A stretch of 64,000 nt of DNA from Williamsia phyllosphaerae. Its GTDB lineage: Bacteria; Actinomycetota; Actinomycetes; Mycobacteriales; Mycobacteriaceae. The DNA lies in contig NZ_BMCS01000001.1 in assembly GCF_014635305.1 (NCBI RefSeq), forward strand, positions 1,550,001 to 1,614,000, read 5' to 3'. This document shows, piece by piece, positions 8,721 through 16,214 of the stretch (its first letter is position 1; each line of letters opens with the position of its first letter). The notes under the pieces were generated by a model. The model had not been told where the DNA came from. It worked only from the letters and a program-made list of their open reading frames with translations, and searched no databases. Both the position numbers and the translations under genes were made by a program.

Positions 8721-9056
8721 ATGATCGTCGTCTCCTACGACCGCTTGCCCGACCTCAAGTTCGAGGCGGTCGTCTTCCTCGACACCGAGAGCGGTGACTG
8801 CTTCCAGATCCAGCGCGACCTGATGTCGCTGGCGACCACCGAGGCGTCCACCCATCAGATCTCCACCGGCATGGGCGCCCCGATCCCCGATGCCATCCTG
8901 CACTGGCGGCGCATCGACGACCGGTTCGAGTTCGCCCTGACCCCACGGGCCGCCCGCATCTTCGGCGGCAGCGACGTGCTCTCGTTCGACGTCGAGCCGG
9001 AGCAGGGCAGCACCGTCGACGAGATCGCCGACCACGTGGAACGCCTTCTGCGCTGA
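8721..9056 (+). CDS. Small conserved-looking protein of unknown function
   Basis: I do not recognise this 111-residue protein. It is acidic and soluble, with alternating strand/helix character (IVVSYDRLPDLKFEAVVFLD at the start) and no signal peptide or membrane segment. The single cysteine is in GDCFQ. GAGGAGATGAGGTC precedes the ATG, so translation should be efficient. It follows the pseudouridine synthase by 12 bases and precedes ybaB-recR, so it is probably co-expressed with the RNA-modifying enzyme. Codon use matches its neighbours, so it is likely a real gene. Confidence 0.7.
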   Translation: MIVVSYDRLPDLKFEAVVFLDTESGDCFQIQRDLMSLATTEASTHQISTGMGAPIPDAILHWRRIDDRFEFALTPRAARIFGGSDVLSFDVEPEQGSTVDEIADHVERLLR

Positions 9057-9094
9057 GGTGAGCGTGGGGGACGGGGTCGTCGGTCACCAGCCAC

Positions 9095-9100
9095 TACTCT
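9095..9100 (+). promoter_or_regulatory. Candidate -10 element for leaderless ybaB transcript
   Basis: TACTCT lies seven bases before the GTG of ybaB and no Shine-Dalgarno sequence is present. A -10 (TANNNT) at this spacing would start transcription at the start codon, giving a leaderless mRNA, as is common in actinobacteria. Confidence 0.5.
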
Positions 9101-9107
9101 GGAACGC

Positions 9108-9452
9108 GTGGATCCCGAGAACCCGATGGCAGGCCTGCTCGCCCAGGCTCAGAAAATGCAGGAACAGCTGCTCAGCGCCCAGAACACGATCGCAGCGACC
9201 GAGCTCACCGGTACCGCCGGTGGCGGCCTGGTGACGGTCACCGGTTCGGGCGCGGGTGAGATCACCGCGGTCACGATCGACCCCAAGGTCGTCGACACCG
9301 ACGACATCGAGACGTTGCAGGACCTGATCGTCGGGGCGCTCGCCGACCTCGCGACCAAGCGCGACGAGCTCACCTCGAACGCCATGGGTCCGCTCGCGGG
9401 TGGCCTCGGCGGCGGACTCCCCGGCTTCGGCGGTCCCGGCCTGGGGCAGTGA
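9108..9452 (+). CDS. ybaB: YbaB/EbfC family nucleoid-associated protein
   Basis: The 114-residue protein has the YbaB core: a long N-terminal helix ('[16 protein letters not shown]'), a central sheet including '[15 protein letters not shown]' and '[18 protein letters not shown]', and a C-terminal helix. A Gly/Pro-rich tail follows ([17 protein letters not shown]). The family forms homodimers that bind DNA without strong sequence specificity. It is almost always next to recR, as here (7-base gap), and is linked to nucleoid organisation and repair. Start is GTG; the upstream DNA suggests a leaderless transcript. Confidence 0.93.
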   Translation: MDPENPMAGLLAQAQKMQEQLLSAQNTIAATELTGTAGGGLVTVTGSGAGEITAVTIDPKVVDTDDIETLQDLIVGALADLATKRDELTSNAMGPLAGGLGGGLPGFGGPGLGQ

Positions 9453-9459
9453 GGACCGA

Positions 9460-10071
9460 GTGTACGAAGGGCCGATCCAGGATCTGATCGACGAGCTGGC
9501 CAAGCTCCCCGGTCTGGGACCGAAAGGCGCTCAGCGCATCGCGTTCCACCTGCTCGGCGGCGAGAACAAGGAGATCGACCGTCTCATCGGCGCCCTCGGG
9601 CACGTCCGTGACGACGTCACCTTCTGCGTGGAATGCGGGAACGTCTCCGCCGACAAGCTGTGTCGGATCTGCGGCGACGCGCGACGCGACGCGACCAAGA
9701 TCTGTGTCGTCGAGGAACCGAAGGACGTGCAGGCCATCGAACGGACCAAGGAGTTCGCGGGCCGCTACCACGTCCTCGGTGGCGCCCTCGATCCTCTCGG
9801 CGGCATCGGACCCGATCAGCTACGGATCCGAGAGCTGTTGCGTCGGTTGGCCAATCAGACCGATGGGGTCGACGTCAGTGAGATCATCGTCGCGACCGAC
9901 CCCAACACCGAGGGTGAGGCGACCGCGACCTACCTCGTCCGGATGCTCAAGGACTTCCCCGGACTCTCGGTCACCCGACTGGCGTCCGGGTTGCCGATGG
10001 GCGGCGACCTCGAGTTCGCCGACGAGCTGACCCTGGGGCGCGCGATGTCGGGGCGACGGGTCCTGACGTGA
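9460..10071 (+). CDS. recR: Recombination mediator protein RecR
   Basis: This 203-residue RecR acts with RecF/RecO to load RecA onto SSB-coated DNA. An N-terminal helix-hairpin-helix ([17 protein letters not shown]) is followed by a C4 zinc motif (Cys56, 59, 68, 71) and a Toprim domain ('[18 protein letters not shown]'). A Walker-B-like C-terminus completes it. I placed the start at the GTG of '[10 protein letters not shown]', the usual family N-terminus, although the frame is open further upstream. Length matches the family (about 200). Its stop overlaps the GTG of the next gene. Confidence 0.97.
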   Translation: MYEGPIQDLIDELAKLPGLGPKGAQRIAFHLLGGENKEIDRLIGALGHVRDDVTFCVECGNVSADKLCRICGDARRDATKICVVEEPKDVQAIERTKEFAGRYHVLGGALDPLGGIGPDQLRIRELLRRLANQTDGVDVSEIIVATDPNTEGEATATYLVRMLKDFPGLSVTRLASGLPMGGDLEFADELTLGRAMSGRRVLT

Positions 10072-10628
10072 CCGCAGCCGTCGGTCGGTTGTCGTACAAC
10101 GCTGCGGCACAACAGGTCGCCGACGGTCTGCGCGCGGGGGTCGTGGCGATCGACGGACCGTCCGGTGCGGGTAAATCGACGTTTGCCGACGCCCTGATGG
10201 CGGAACTGGCCCGACGGCGCGTTCGGGCGGTGCTGATCCGAACCGACGACTTCGCGACGTGGGATGACCCCGTGGGGTGGTGGCCGGAGCTGGAAGCCGA
10301 TGTGCTGCAGTCGTTCACCCGGCGCCACGACTATCGCTATCACCCTCGGGTGTGGCAGTACGGCACAGCGCAGGCGGGACCACGTGTGTGGGTGCGGTGG
10401 GAACCGCTGCTGATCATCGAGGGCGTCTCCAGTGCCCGCGCCCGGATGGCGGATCGGCTCGAGACCGCGCTCTGGCTCGACGGTGGTTCGGCGGCCGAAC
10501 GCCTCGAACGGGCCGTTGCCCGTGACGGCGAGCAGTCCAGGGCGCACCTGCAGCGGTGGCAGGATTTCGAGTTCGGGTGGTTCGCCGTGGACCGCACCCG
10601 CGAGCGGTGTCAGGTGGTGTCGGTGTGA
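10068..10628 (+). CDS. P-loop kinase (uridine/nucleoside kinase-like)
   Basis: The 186-residue protein has a Walker A motif GPSGAGKST (about 30-38) close to the N-terminus, followed by a TDDF motif. A Walker-B-like hydrophobic strand '[12 protein letters not shown]' comes next. The layout is that of uridine kinase or phosphoribulokinase-like small-molecule kinases. The phosphate acceptor is unknown. It begins with GTG overlapping the recR stop (GTGA), and its own stop overlaps the next GTG, so recR, this gene and the next are translationally coupled. The pairing with recR has no obvious repair meaning. Confidence 0.78.
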   Translation: MTAAVGRLSYNAAAQQVADGLRAGVVAIDGPSGAGKSTFADALMAELARRRVRAVLIRTDDFATWDDPVGWWPELEADVLQSFTRRHDYRYHPRVWQYGTAQAGPRVWVRWEPLLIIEGVSSARARMADRLETALWLDGGSAAERLERAVARDGEQSRAHLQRWQDFEFGWFAVDRTRERCQVVSV

Positions 10629-11410
10629 ACCAACCTCCGTACGGTCCTCCCGGGGATCAATCGGGTGGATACGACCCCCGAGCGTGGGGACCGCCCGCGC
10701 AACCCGGATACGGCCCTGGTCCCTACGGCCCACCGGGTCAGGCAGGTCCGTTCGGCCCGCCCGGCCCGTATGGGCCGCCGCCCGGCGCCTACGGTCCGCC
10801 CGGCCCCCAGGGACCGCCTCCGTTCGGTCAGTACCCGTACGGACAGCAGCCTTTCGGCCAGCAGCCCTTCGGTCAGCCGGACGCCGGGCCGCCGTGGCAA
10901 TCACAACCGGGCCCGGGTGGGCCGAAGCGCAACCGCGGGCCGTTGGTGGCCGCCGCCGTTCTCATGGTGGCGGTGGTGATCGCCGGCGTCGTCACCGCGG
11001 TCGTCCTGCTCACCGGGGGTGACGATTCCGACGGCTCGTCCGTCGCCGGCACTTCGTCTGCAGGGGCGTCGGTCGCTCCGACGACATCCGGCTCCACCGG
11101 GGCGTCGTCGGACGACGAGGCCGAGATCCAGGTCGTCGTCGCCGGTTACGCGAAGGCTGTGACCAGTGGTGACGGCGCCTCCCTGGGGCCGCTCGTGTGT
11201 TCGCAGGACCTGGCCCTGATGCAGCGATCGGCATCTGGTGGTGGCGCGGGCACGTTCACCGGCCTCCCGGACTACCAGGTGACCGACATCGTCGTCGCCG
11301 GCGACAAGGCGACGGCGAAGTTCGGATTCGACACTGTGCCGGTGAAGGTCGACGTCGCGCTGCTGAAGGAGAGCGGCAGCTGGAAGGTGTGTCCCAGCAG
11401 CGTCCGTTGA
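10625..11410 (+). CDS. Proline/glycine-rich single-pass membrane protein with extracytoplasmic domain
   Basis: The 261-residue protein starts at a GTG inside the previous stop (GTGA). The cytoplasmic N-terminus (1-100) is low-complexity, with repeats of 'YGPPG' and 'QQPFG'. One membrane helix ('VVIAGVVTAVVLL') follows, then a Ser/Thr/Asp-rich linker. The extracytoplasmic domain (about 160-261) contains two cysteines, in LVCSQD and WKVCPS, likely disulfide-bonded. Its pattern (VVAGYAKAVTSGD...VTDIVVAGDKATAKFGF) resembles the NTF2-like/DUF4878 group common in mycobacterial envelope proteins. Specific function unknown. Confidence 0.78.
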   Translation: MNQPPYGPPGDQSGGYDPRAWGPPAQPGYGPGPYGPPGQAGPFGPPGPYGPPPGAYGPPGPQGPPPFGQYPYGQQPFGQQPFGQPDAGPPWQSQPGPGGPKRNRGPLVAAAVLMVAVVIAGVVTAVVLLTGGDDSDGSSVAGTSSAGASVAPTTSGSTGASSDDEAEIQVVVAGYAKAVTSGDGASLGPLVCSQDLALMQRSASGGGAGTFTGLPDYQVTDIVVAGDKATAKFGFDTVPVKVDVALLKESGSWKVCPSSVR

Positions 11411-11529
11411 TGCAGAGCTCGGTCGTTCCCTGAGCGGAGCCGCCGTTTCCCCGAGCCGAACGCGCCGATCCTGCGATGATCATCCCTGCGCACGGGTGGG
11501 CGCGGGATGACGGACAGGACGGTTTCGGT

Positions 11530-13548
11530 ATGGGTGAAGCGGTCGACAGGCGCACGGTGCTGGGTGCCCTGGCCGTCGGTGCGGGTGGTGTCGCGATCGG
11601 CGGGGCGTTGGCCACCGAGCGAGCCGGTGTGGCGCAGGCCGAGCCGTCCGGATCGGGCGGATATCTCGTCGGCTGCGGTCGGGCGGACATGACCGGCGCC
11701 GTCGCCGGGCAGGGGATGATGGGTTACTCCGAGCCCGACCAGGTCAGCGCCGGCCTGCTGTCGCGGTGCTGGGCGCGTGCCTACGTGATCGCCGATCAGG
11801 TCGGCGGCGGCCGCGTCGTCTTCGTCAACGCCGACGTGGCGTGTCTGTTCCAGTCGGTCCATCTCGGTGTGATCGCGCGTCTGCGAGAGCGATTCGGCGA
11901 TCTGTACACCGAGCGCAACGTGAACCTCAACGCCACCCACAACCACAACTCGTGCGGCGGTACGGCGTGGGACTACGCCTACACACTCGCCGCGTTCGGC
12001 TTCAAGAAACGGTCGTACGAAGCCGAGGTGAACGGAATCGTCAACGCGATCGTCAAGGCGCACAGGGATCTCGCCCCCGGAACCATCACGATCGGCCGCG
12101 GAGAACTGCACGACGCCAGTGCGAACCGATCGCGGACCGCGTTCGACCGCAACCCGGCGGCGGAGAAGGCGATGTTCCCCGACGCGATCGATCCCGCCGT
12201 GACCGTGCTGCGACTGCGCAAGAACGGCGCGTCGGCCGACGCCGGTCAGATCACGTGGTTCTCGACGCACGGCACCTCGCTGACCGACCGCAACGTCCTC
12301 ATCTCCGGCGACAACAAGGGCTACGCCAGTTACCTAGCGGAGTCCGCCACCGACGGGGTGGTCGCGTCGTTCCCGCAGACCAACGCCGGAGACATGACAC
12401 CGAACCTCTGGCTGCGCAAGCTGCAACCGTCCGGCCCGACCACCGACAACCGGACCAACTGCCTCATCATCGGACGCCGTCAGCACGACGCGGGCCTAGC
12501 CGCGCTCGCCACCGCGACACCCATGGTGCGCAACGGAATCGAGTCGGTGGTCCACTACGTCGACTTCTCGAGGGTGTCGATCGCCGCGCGGTTCACCCCG
12601 GAGGGCAAGCCCGCGCGGACAGGCCCGGCATGCATGGGTGCGGCGGCCATCGGGACGAGCACCGAGGACAACTACAACCGGCCGGTGCCGTTGTTCGACG
12701 AGGGCCAGAAGATCGACGTCCCCGACTGGGTGCGCGACGTGCAGGCCCCCAAGATCGTCGTCGTCCCGTTGGGGTTGCTGCCGCCGTCGGGCTGGATCCC
12801 GTCGATCCTGCCGATCCAGATCATGCGCATTGGGTCGCTGGTACTCGCCGCTGCGCCCGCCGAGTTCACGATCGTGGCCGGGCTGCGGGTCCGACGGGTG
12901 GTGGCCGCTGCGCTCGGTGTCGGTGCCGACGACGTACTGCTGCAGGGATACGCCAACGGCTACAGCCAGTACGTCACCACCGAGCAGGAGTACGACGCGC
13001 AACAGTACGAGGGCGGCGAGACGCAGTTCGGGCGGTGGACGCTCTCGGCCTACCTCCAGGAGTTCGACCGGCTGGCGCGGTCGATGGTGTCGGGAACGGG
13101 TCTGGGTCGGGGGCCTGCGCCGGTGGACAAGTCCTCACCGCAGCCCGATCTTCTCCCGGCCGTCCCGCCGGACGCACCGATGCGCGGCCATCGTTTCGGC
13201 GACGTGCTCACCGAGCCGTCCACCCGGCACGCCCCGCGCTCGACCGTCGCTGTCGATTTTGTCGGCGCGCATCCGACCAACGACTTCCACACCGACGGAA
13301 CGTACTTCACGGTCGAGAAGCAGGACGGCGCGCGGTGGGTGTCGGTGTTCGACGACAACGACTGGTGCACCGAGCTGCACTGGAAGCGACCGACGGGCTC
13401 ACAGAACGCCTCGGTCGTCACGGTGCGATGGACCATCCCGGCCGACACGCGGGGACGGTTCCGGATCCGCTACTTCGGTGACAGCCGGTCCGCAACGGGA
13501 ACCGTTCGGCCGTTCACCGGGACCTCGGGGGTCTTCACCGTCGCCTGA
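11530..13548 (+). CDS. Neutral ceramidase (Tat-exported), with Thr in the nucleophile motif
   Basis: This protein of about 672 residues is a neutral/alkaline non-lysosomal ceramidase, which cleaves the N-acyl bond of ceramide. A twin-arginine signal (DRRTVLGALAVGAGG) and an alanine-rich c-region direct export. Zinc ligands match the family: NATHNHN, FSTHGT, APAEFT and the Tyr of YSQYVTT. The nucleophile motif, usually N-x-G-x-x-SPN, reads NAGDMTPN, so Thr replaces Ser (codon 12397-12399). A C-terminal immunoglobulin-like domain closes the protein. An in-frame ATG at 11476 would add 18 residues; I prefer 11530 because it gives a compact Tat signal. Confidence 0.88.
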   Translation: MGEAVDRRTVLGALAVGAGGVAIGGALATERAGVAQAEPSGSGGYLVGCGRADMTGAVAGQGMMGYSEPDQVSAGLLSRCWARAYVIADQVGGGRVVFVNADVACLFQSVHLGVIARLRERFGDLYTERNVNLNATHNHNSCGGTAWDYAYTLAAFGFKKRSYEAEVNGIVNAIVKAHRDLAPGTITIGRGELHDASANRSRTAFDRNPAAEKAMFPDAIDPAVTVLRLRKNGASADAGQITWFSTHGTSLTDRNVLISGDNKGYASYLAESATDGVVASFPQTNAGDMTPNLWLRKLQPSGPTTDNRTNCLIIGRRQHDAGLAALATATPMVRNGIESVVHYVDFSRVSIAARFTPEGKPARTGPACMGAAAIGTSTEDNYNRPVPLFDEGQKIDVPDWVRDVQAPKIVVVPLGLLPPSGWIPSILPIQIMRIGSLVLAAAPAEFTIVAGLRVRRVVAAALGVGADDVLLQGYANGYSQYVTTEQEYDAQQYEGGETQFGRWTLSAYLQEFDRLARSMVSGTGLGRGPAPVDKSSPQPDLLPAVPPDAPMRGHRFGDVLTEPSTRHAPRSTVAVDFVGAHPTNDFHTDGTYFTVEKQDGARWVSVFDDNDWCTELHWKRPTGSQNASVVTVRWTIPADTRGRFRIRYFGDSRSATGTVRPFTGTSGVFTVA

Positions 13549-13555
13549 CGCGAGT

Positions 13556-14035
13556 TCACGGAAGGTCGTCGTCGAGCGTTGCCCCCAGATCGATGCGCCA
13601 CCAGTGCTTCTTGTCGAGTTCGCCGAACATCACCGCAACGACTGACATCATGATGCCGGTGTCCGGATGCGTTCGGCCGGCGCGAACGATGAGGTCATCG
13701 GAGTCCTCCGCCTCCAGCGCAGCGTTGGCGATCTCGTTGTCGTGATCGGACGCAGAGATCTCGATGACCGCGCAGCGATGCTGTCGGAAGGTGGTCATGG
13801 TCACGATCGCATCCAGGTTGTCGGGATGCGCCGTCGAGATGGCCAGGTCGGCGGAGTCGTTGAAGACGCGTTCGGGACCCCATCCCCAACCCCCGTCGAT
13901 CAGCAGTTTGCGTGCAACCGCTCGGCTGAGTACCTCGACGTCGTAGCCATCACGATCGCTGTCGGCGGGAACGGTGACGAACAACTGAACGCTCAACGGA
14001 TCAAGGTCATTGCGACCATTCGGCACGACCGCCAT
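13556..14035 (-). CDS. Hypothetical protein, immunity/Imm1-like in length but unassigned
   Basis: I do not recognise this 159-residue protein. It is acidic, with no signal or membrane segment. Notable are the segments 'GGWGWGPERVFNDSADLA' and 'KHWWRIDLG' near the C-terminus, and alternation of strands and helices throughout. It is convergent with the ceramidase (7-base gap) and followed at its 5' side by the SnoaL-like gene on the same strand. Nothing in the neighbourhood shows a toxin, so an immunity role is not supported. Confidence 0.62.
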   Translation of the reverse strand: MAVVPNGRNDLDPLSVQLFVTVPADSDRDGYDVEVLSRAVARKLLIDGGWGWGPERVFNDSADLAISTAHPDNLDAIVTMTTFRQHRCAVIEISASDHDNEIANAALEAEDSDDLIVRAGRTHPDTGIMMSVVAVMFGELDKKHWWRIDLGATLDDDLP

Positions 14036-14070
14036 GGGGGACGTAGCTCACCACTCATGGCCCGATGATG

Positions 14071-14418
14071 TCACCCGGCGGCGACAATGGCGCGCGGGTC
14101 GAACGCCACCCGGATGGCCACGATCTTCCCGTCGACGATGGCCTGCCAGTTCACGGTCGGGGCGGGCGGCGCGACCGTGGTGTGGAGGTCGAACCAGGTG
14201 AGGACGTCGTCACCGTCGACGGCCACCTTGGCCACATCGATGTCGTCGAGGATCTGCGACATCCCCTTCAGGCCGGCCACGCAGTCATCGGCGTTGTCCA
14301 GTGTGGCCATGGGGCCCACGAAGGTGACGTCGTCGGCCAGGAGCGCACGCAGGGAATCGAAGTCGCGGTTCTTCCACGCGGTGAAATATGCGGCTGAGGT
14401 CTCTCGGATATCGGTCAT
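14071..14418 (-). CDS. SnoaL-like / NTF2-fold protein
   Basis: The 115-residue protein has the NTF2-like cone pattern. The N-terminal helix is 'AAYFTAWKNRDFDSLRALLADDVTFVGP', a second helix runs around 'CVAGLKGMSQIL', and four strands follow, including 'VLTWFDLHTTV' and 'GKIVAIRVAFD'. Members are isomerases, hydrolases or ligand binders; the sequence does not say which. It is a different protein from the NTF2-like one at 60961, although the helix 1 'W.N/A.RDF..L..LLADDV.F' motif is shared. It lies divergent from the LysR gene at 14526. Confidence 0.78.
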   Translation of the reverse strand: MTDIRETSAAYFTAWKNRDFDSLRALLADDVTFVGPMATLDNADDCVAGLKGMSQILDDIDVAKVAVDGDDVLTWFDLHTTVAPPAPTVNWQAIVDGKIVAIRVAFDPRAIVAAG

Positions 14419-14512
14419 GAATCGATGGTGCGGTCGGTCCTGGCCCCGGGTCCAACAACTTCTGGCGATGAGATCGATCGTTCTGGGTTGTCGGTGCAGC
14501 TCACCGGGGCGT

Positions 14513-14518
14513 TATGGT
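14513..14518 (+). promoter_or_regulatory. Candidate -10 element for leaderless LysR transcript
   Basis: TATGGT ends seven bases before the ATG of the LysR gene, and TTGTCG lies 19 bases upstream as a possible -35. No ribosome binding site is visible, which fits a leaderless mRNA. Confidence 0.5.
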
Positions 14519-14525
14519 CTGCCGC

Positions 14526-15410
14526 ATGGAGTTGCGGCAGCTCGAATACCTGATCGCGGTGGCCGACGAGGCGGGCTTCACGCGCGCGGCCGAGCGGGTC
14601 CACGTGACGCAGTCCGGCATCAGCGCCCAGATCCGGCGTCTGGAGCGAGAACTCGGGGTGACGCTGTTCGACCGTGGTGCCCGTTCGGTGCGTCCGACGG
14701 CGGCCGGTGAGGTGGCGATCGATCATGCCCGTCGGGTGGTCGACGAGGTCGCAGTCCTGGCCCGGGCGGTGACGCTGGCCGGCGACGTCGTGCAGGGCCG
14801 CCTCGACATCGGCATGATCACGGCGTTCTCCGGTCCGCCCCTGTTCGACGCGCTCGCGGCATTTCACACCGCCCATCCGGTCGTCGAGATCGGAGTGGTG
14901 GAGGGCCGATCGGCTGACCTCGTCGACCAGGTTCGAGTCGGCGATCTCGATGTCGCGTTGGTCGGCGTCGCAGAGGAACCCCCGACGGACCTCGAGTCGC
15001 GGGTGCTGGTTCGTGATCGTCTGATGATCGGCGTCGCCGCCGACCATCCGCTGGCCCGACGCGCGCGAGTCACCGTCGCCGACATCTGTGCCCATCCGCT
15101 CATCAGCCTGCCCGTGGGAAACGGAATCCGCGCGGCGCTCGATCGCGTCTGCACAACGCACGATGTCACCGCCGATGTGACGCTCGAGGCCGGCGCACCG
15201 GATGCGGTGGCCGCTCTTGCGTCGCGCGGTCTCGGCGTGGCACTGCTCAGTGAGTCGTCCATGACCACAACTGATGAGCTGGTGGTGATGCCGGTGGTCG
15301 ACGCCGACGTCCACGCACTACTGGCACTTGTGTGGCGATCCGAACCCGCACCGACGGTTCGCCGTTGGCTCGATCTGGCCGGGGATCTCGGATTCAGCGG
15401 GATGTCGTAA
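14526..15410 (+). CDS. LysR family transcriptional regulator
   Basis: This 294-residue LTTR has an N-terminal winged HTH (MELRQLEYLIAVADEAGFTR followed by 'TQSGISAQIRRLERELGV') and a periplasmic-binding-like effector domain from about residue 90. I chose the ATG at 14526, the standard LTTR N-terminus, four codons into the open frame. It is divergent from the SnoaL-like gene at 14418, its most likely target. The inducer cannot be deduced. Confidence 0.92.
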   Translation: MELRQLEYLIAVADEAGFTRAAERVHVTQSGISAQIRRLERELGVTLFDRGARSVRPTAAGEVAIDHARRVVDEVAVLARAVTLAGDVVQGRLDIGMITAFSGPPLFDALAAFHTAHPVVEIGVVEGRSADLVDQVRVGDLDVALVGVAEEPPTDLESRVLVRDRLMIGVAADHPLARRARVTVADICAHPLISLPVGNGIRAALDRVCTTHDVTADVTLEAGAPDAVAALASRGLGVALLSESSMTTTDELVVMPVVDADVHALLALVWRSEPAPTVRRWLDLAGDLGFSGMS

Positions 15411-15419
15411 CCCGATGAT

Positions 15420-15470
15420 GTGTGGTTTCGGTGATGTCCACCTGCGGAAACGGTCACCGAAACCGCACAC
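15420..15470. terminator. Long hairpin between convergent genes (REP-like copy B)
   Basis: The left arm GTGTGGTTTCGGTGA (15420-15434) pairs with the right arm TCACCGAAACCGCACAC (15454-15470), with a single bulge over about 15 bp. It lies between the LysR stop (15410) and the gatD stop (15489), so it can terminate both strands. It shares its outer sequence and layout with the hairpin at 38711-38783, so it may be a dispersed repeat used as a terminator. Confidence 0.7.
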
Positions 15471-15488
15471 TTCCGGGGGTGGGGCCGG

Positions 15489-16214
15489 TCAGCGTTTGGC
15501 GGCGGTGATCCGTTCACGACGTAGCTGGTCGATCTCGGGCAACGGCAGGGGAGCGAGCTCGTCGGTGCCGAGCGCCTGCTTGAGCAGGTGGTCGGCGAGT
15601 TCGGGGTTGCGGGCCAGCGCCGGACCGTGCAGATAGGTGCCGATGACCGAACCGGTGACCGCGCCGTCGACGTGGGTGCCCTCGCCGTTCCCGTGTCCCG
15701 ACACCACGCGCGCGAGCGGTGTCGAGTCGGATCCCAGAGTTGTTCCGCCGCGGTGGTTCTCGAATCCGGTGAGCTGCTGTGTCAGGCCCGGCAGCGTCGG
15801 GTTGGTGACCAGTTCGCCGATGCTGCGAACGCCCTGCGGGGTGGTGGTCAGATCGAGCATCGAGATGCCCTCGACGCGCTCACCGGCCGAGGTCTCGTAC
15901 CAATGCCCCAGCACCTGGATCGCGGCGCAGATCGCCAGCACGGGCGCACCTCGCTCGGCTGCTCTCTGTAAGCCGGGGTAGCGCAACAGGTGTCGGGTCG
16001 CCAGGCGTTGGGCGTAGTCCTCGGCGCCGCCGAGGGTGTAGACGTCGAGGGAGTCCGGCACGGGGTCGTCGAGATTGATCTCGATGATCTCCGCGTCGAT
16101 GCCACGCATCCGCGCGCGCTGGCGCAGCACCAGTGCGTTGCCGCCGTCGCCGTAGGTACCCATCACGTCGGGCAGGACGAGTCCGATGCGCAATGTAGAT
16201 GTGCCGTCAGCCAT
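15489..16214 (-). CDS. gatD: Lipid II isoglutaminyl synthase, glutaminase subunit GatD
   Basis: The 241-residue class I (triad) glutamine amidotransferase subunit releases ammonia from glutamine. With MurT it amidates the alpha-carboxyl of D-iGlu in lipid II. The nucleophile is Cys96 in LAICAAIQVLG and the catalytic histidine is His196 in GTYLHGP, about the same spacing as in S. aureus GatD. The start ATG at 16214 overlaps the end of murT by 8 bases, so the complex is made by coupled translation. It is often mislabelled as cobyric acid synthase (CobQ-like). Confidence 0.93.
   Translation of the reverse strand: MADGTSTLRIGLVLPDVMGTYGDGGNALVLRQRARMRGIDAEIIEINLDDPVPDSLDVYTLGGAEDYAQRLATRHLLRYPGLQRAAERGAPVLAICAAIQVLGHWYETSAGERVEGISMLDLTTTPQGVRSIGELVTNPTLPGLTQQLTGFENHRGGTTLGSDSTPLARVVSGHGNGEGTHVDGAVTGSVIGTYLHGPALARNPELADHLLKQALGTDELAPLPLPEIDQLRRERITAAKR

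Noticed and set aside
13556..14418. Toxin-immunity pair in the two small genes after the ceramidase
   Set aside because: One is an NTF2-like protein and the other is unassigned; neither shows a toxin or known immunity motif, and the spacing (35 bases) is ordinary.
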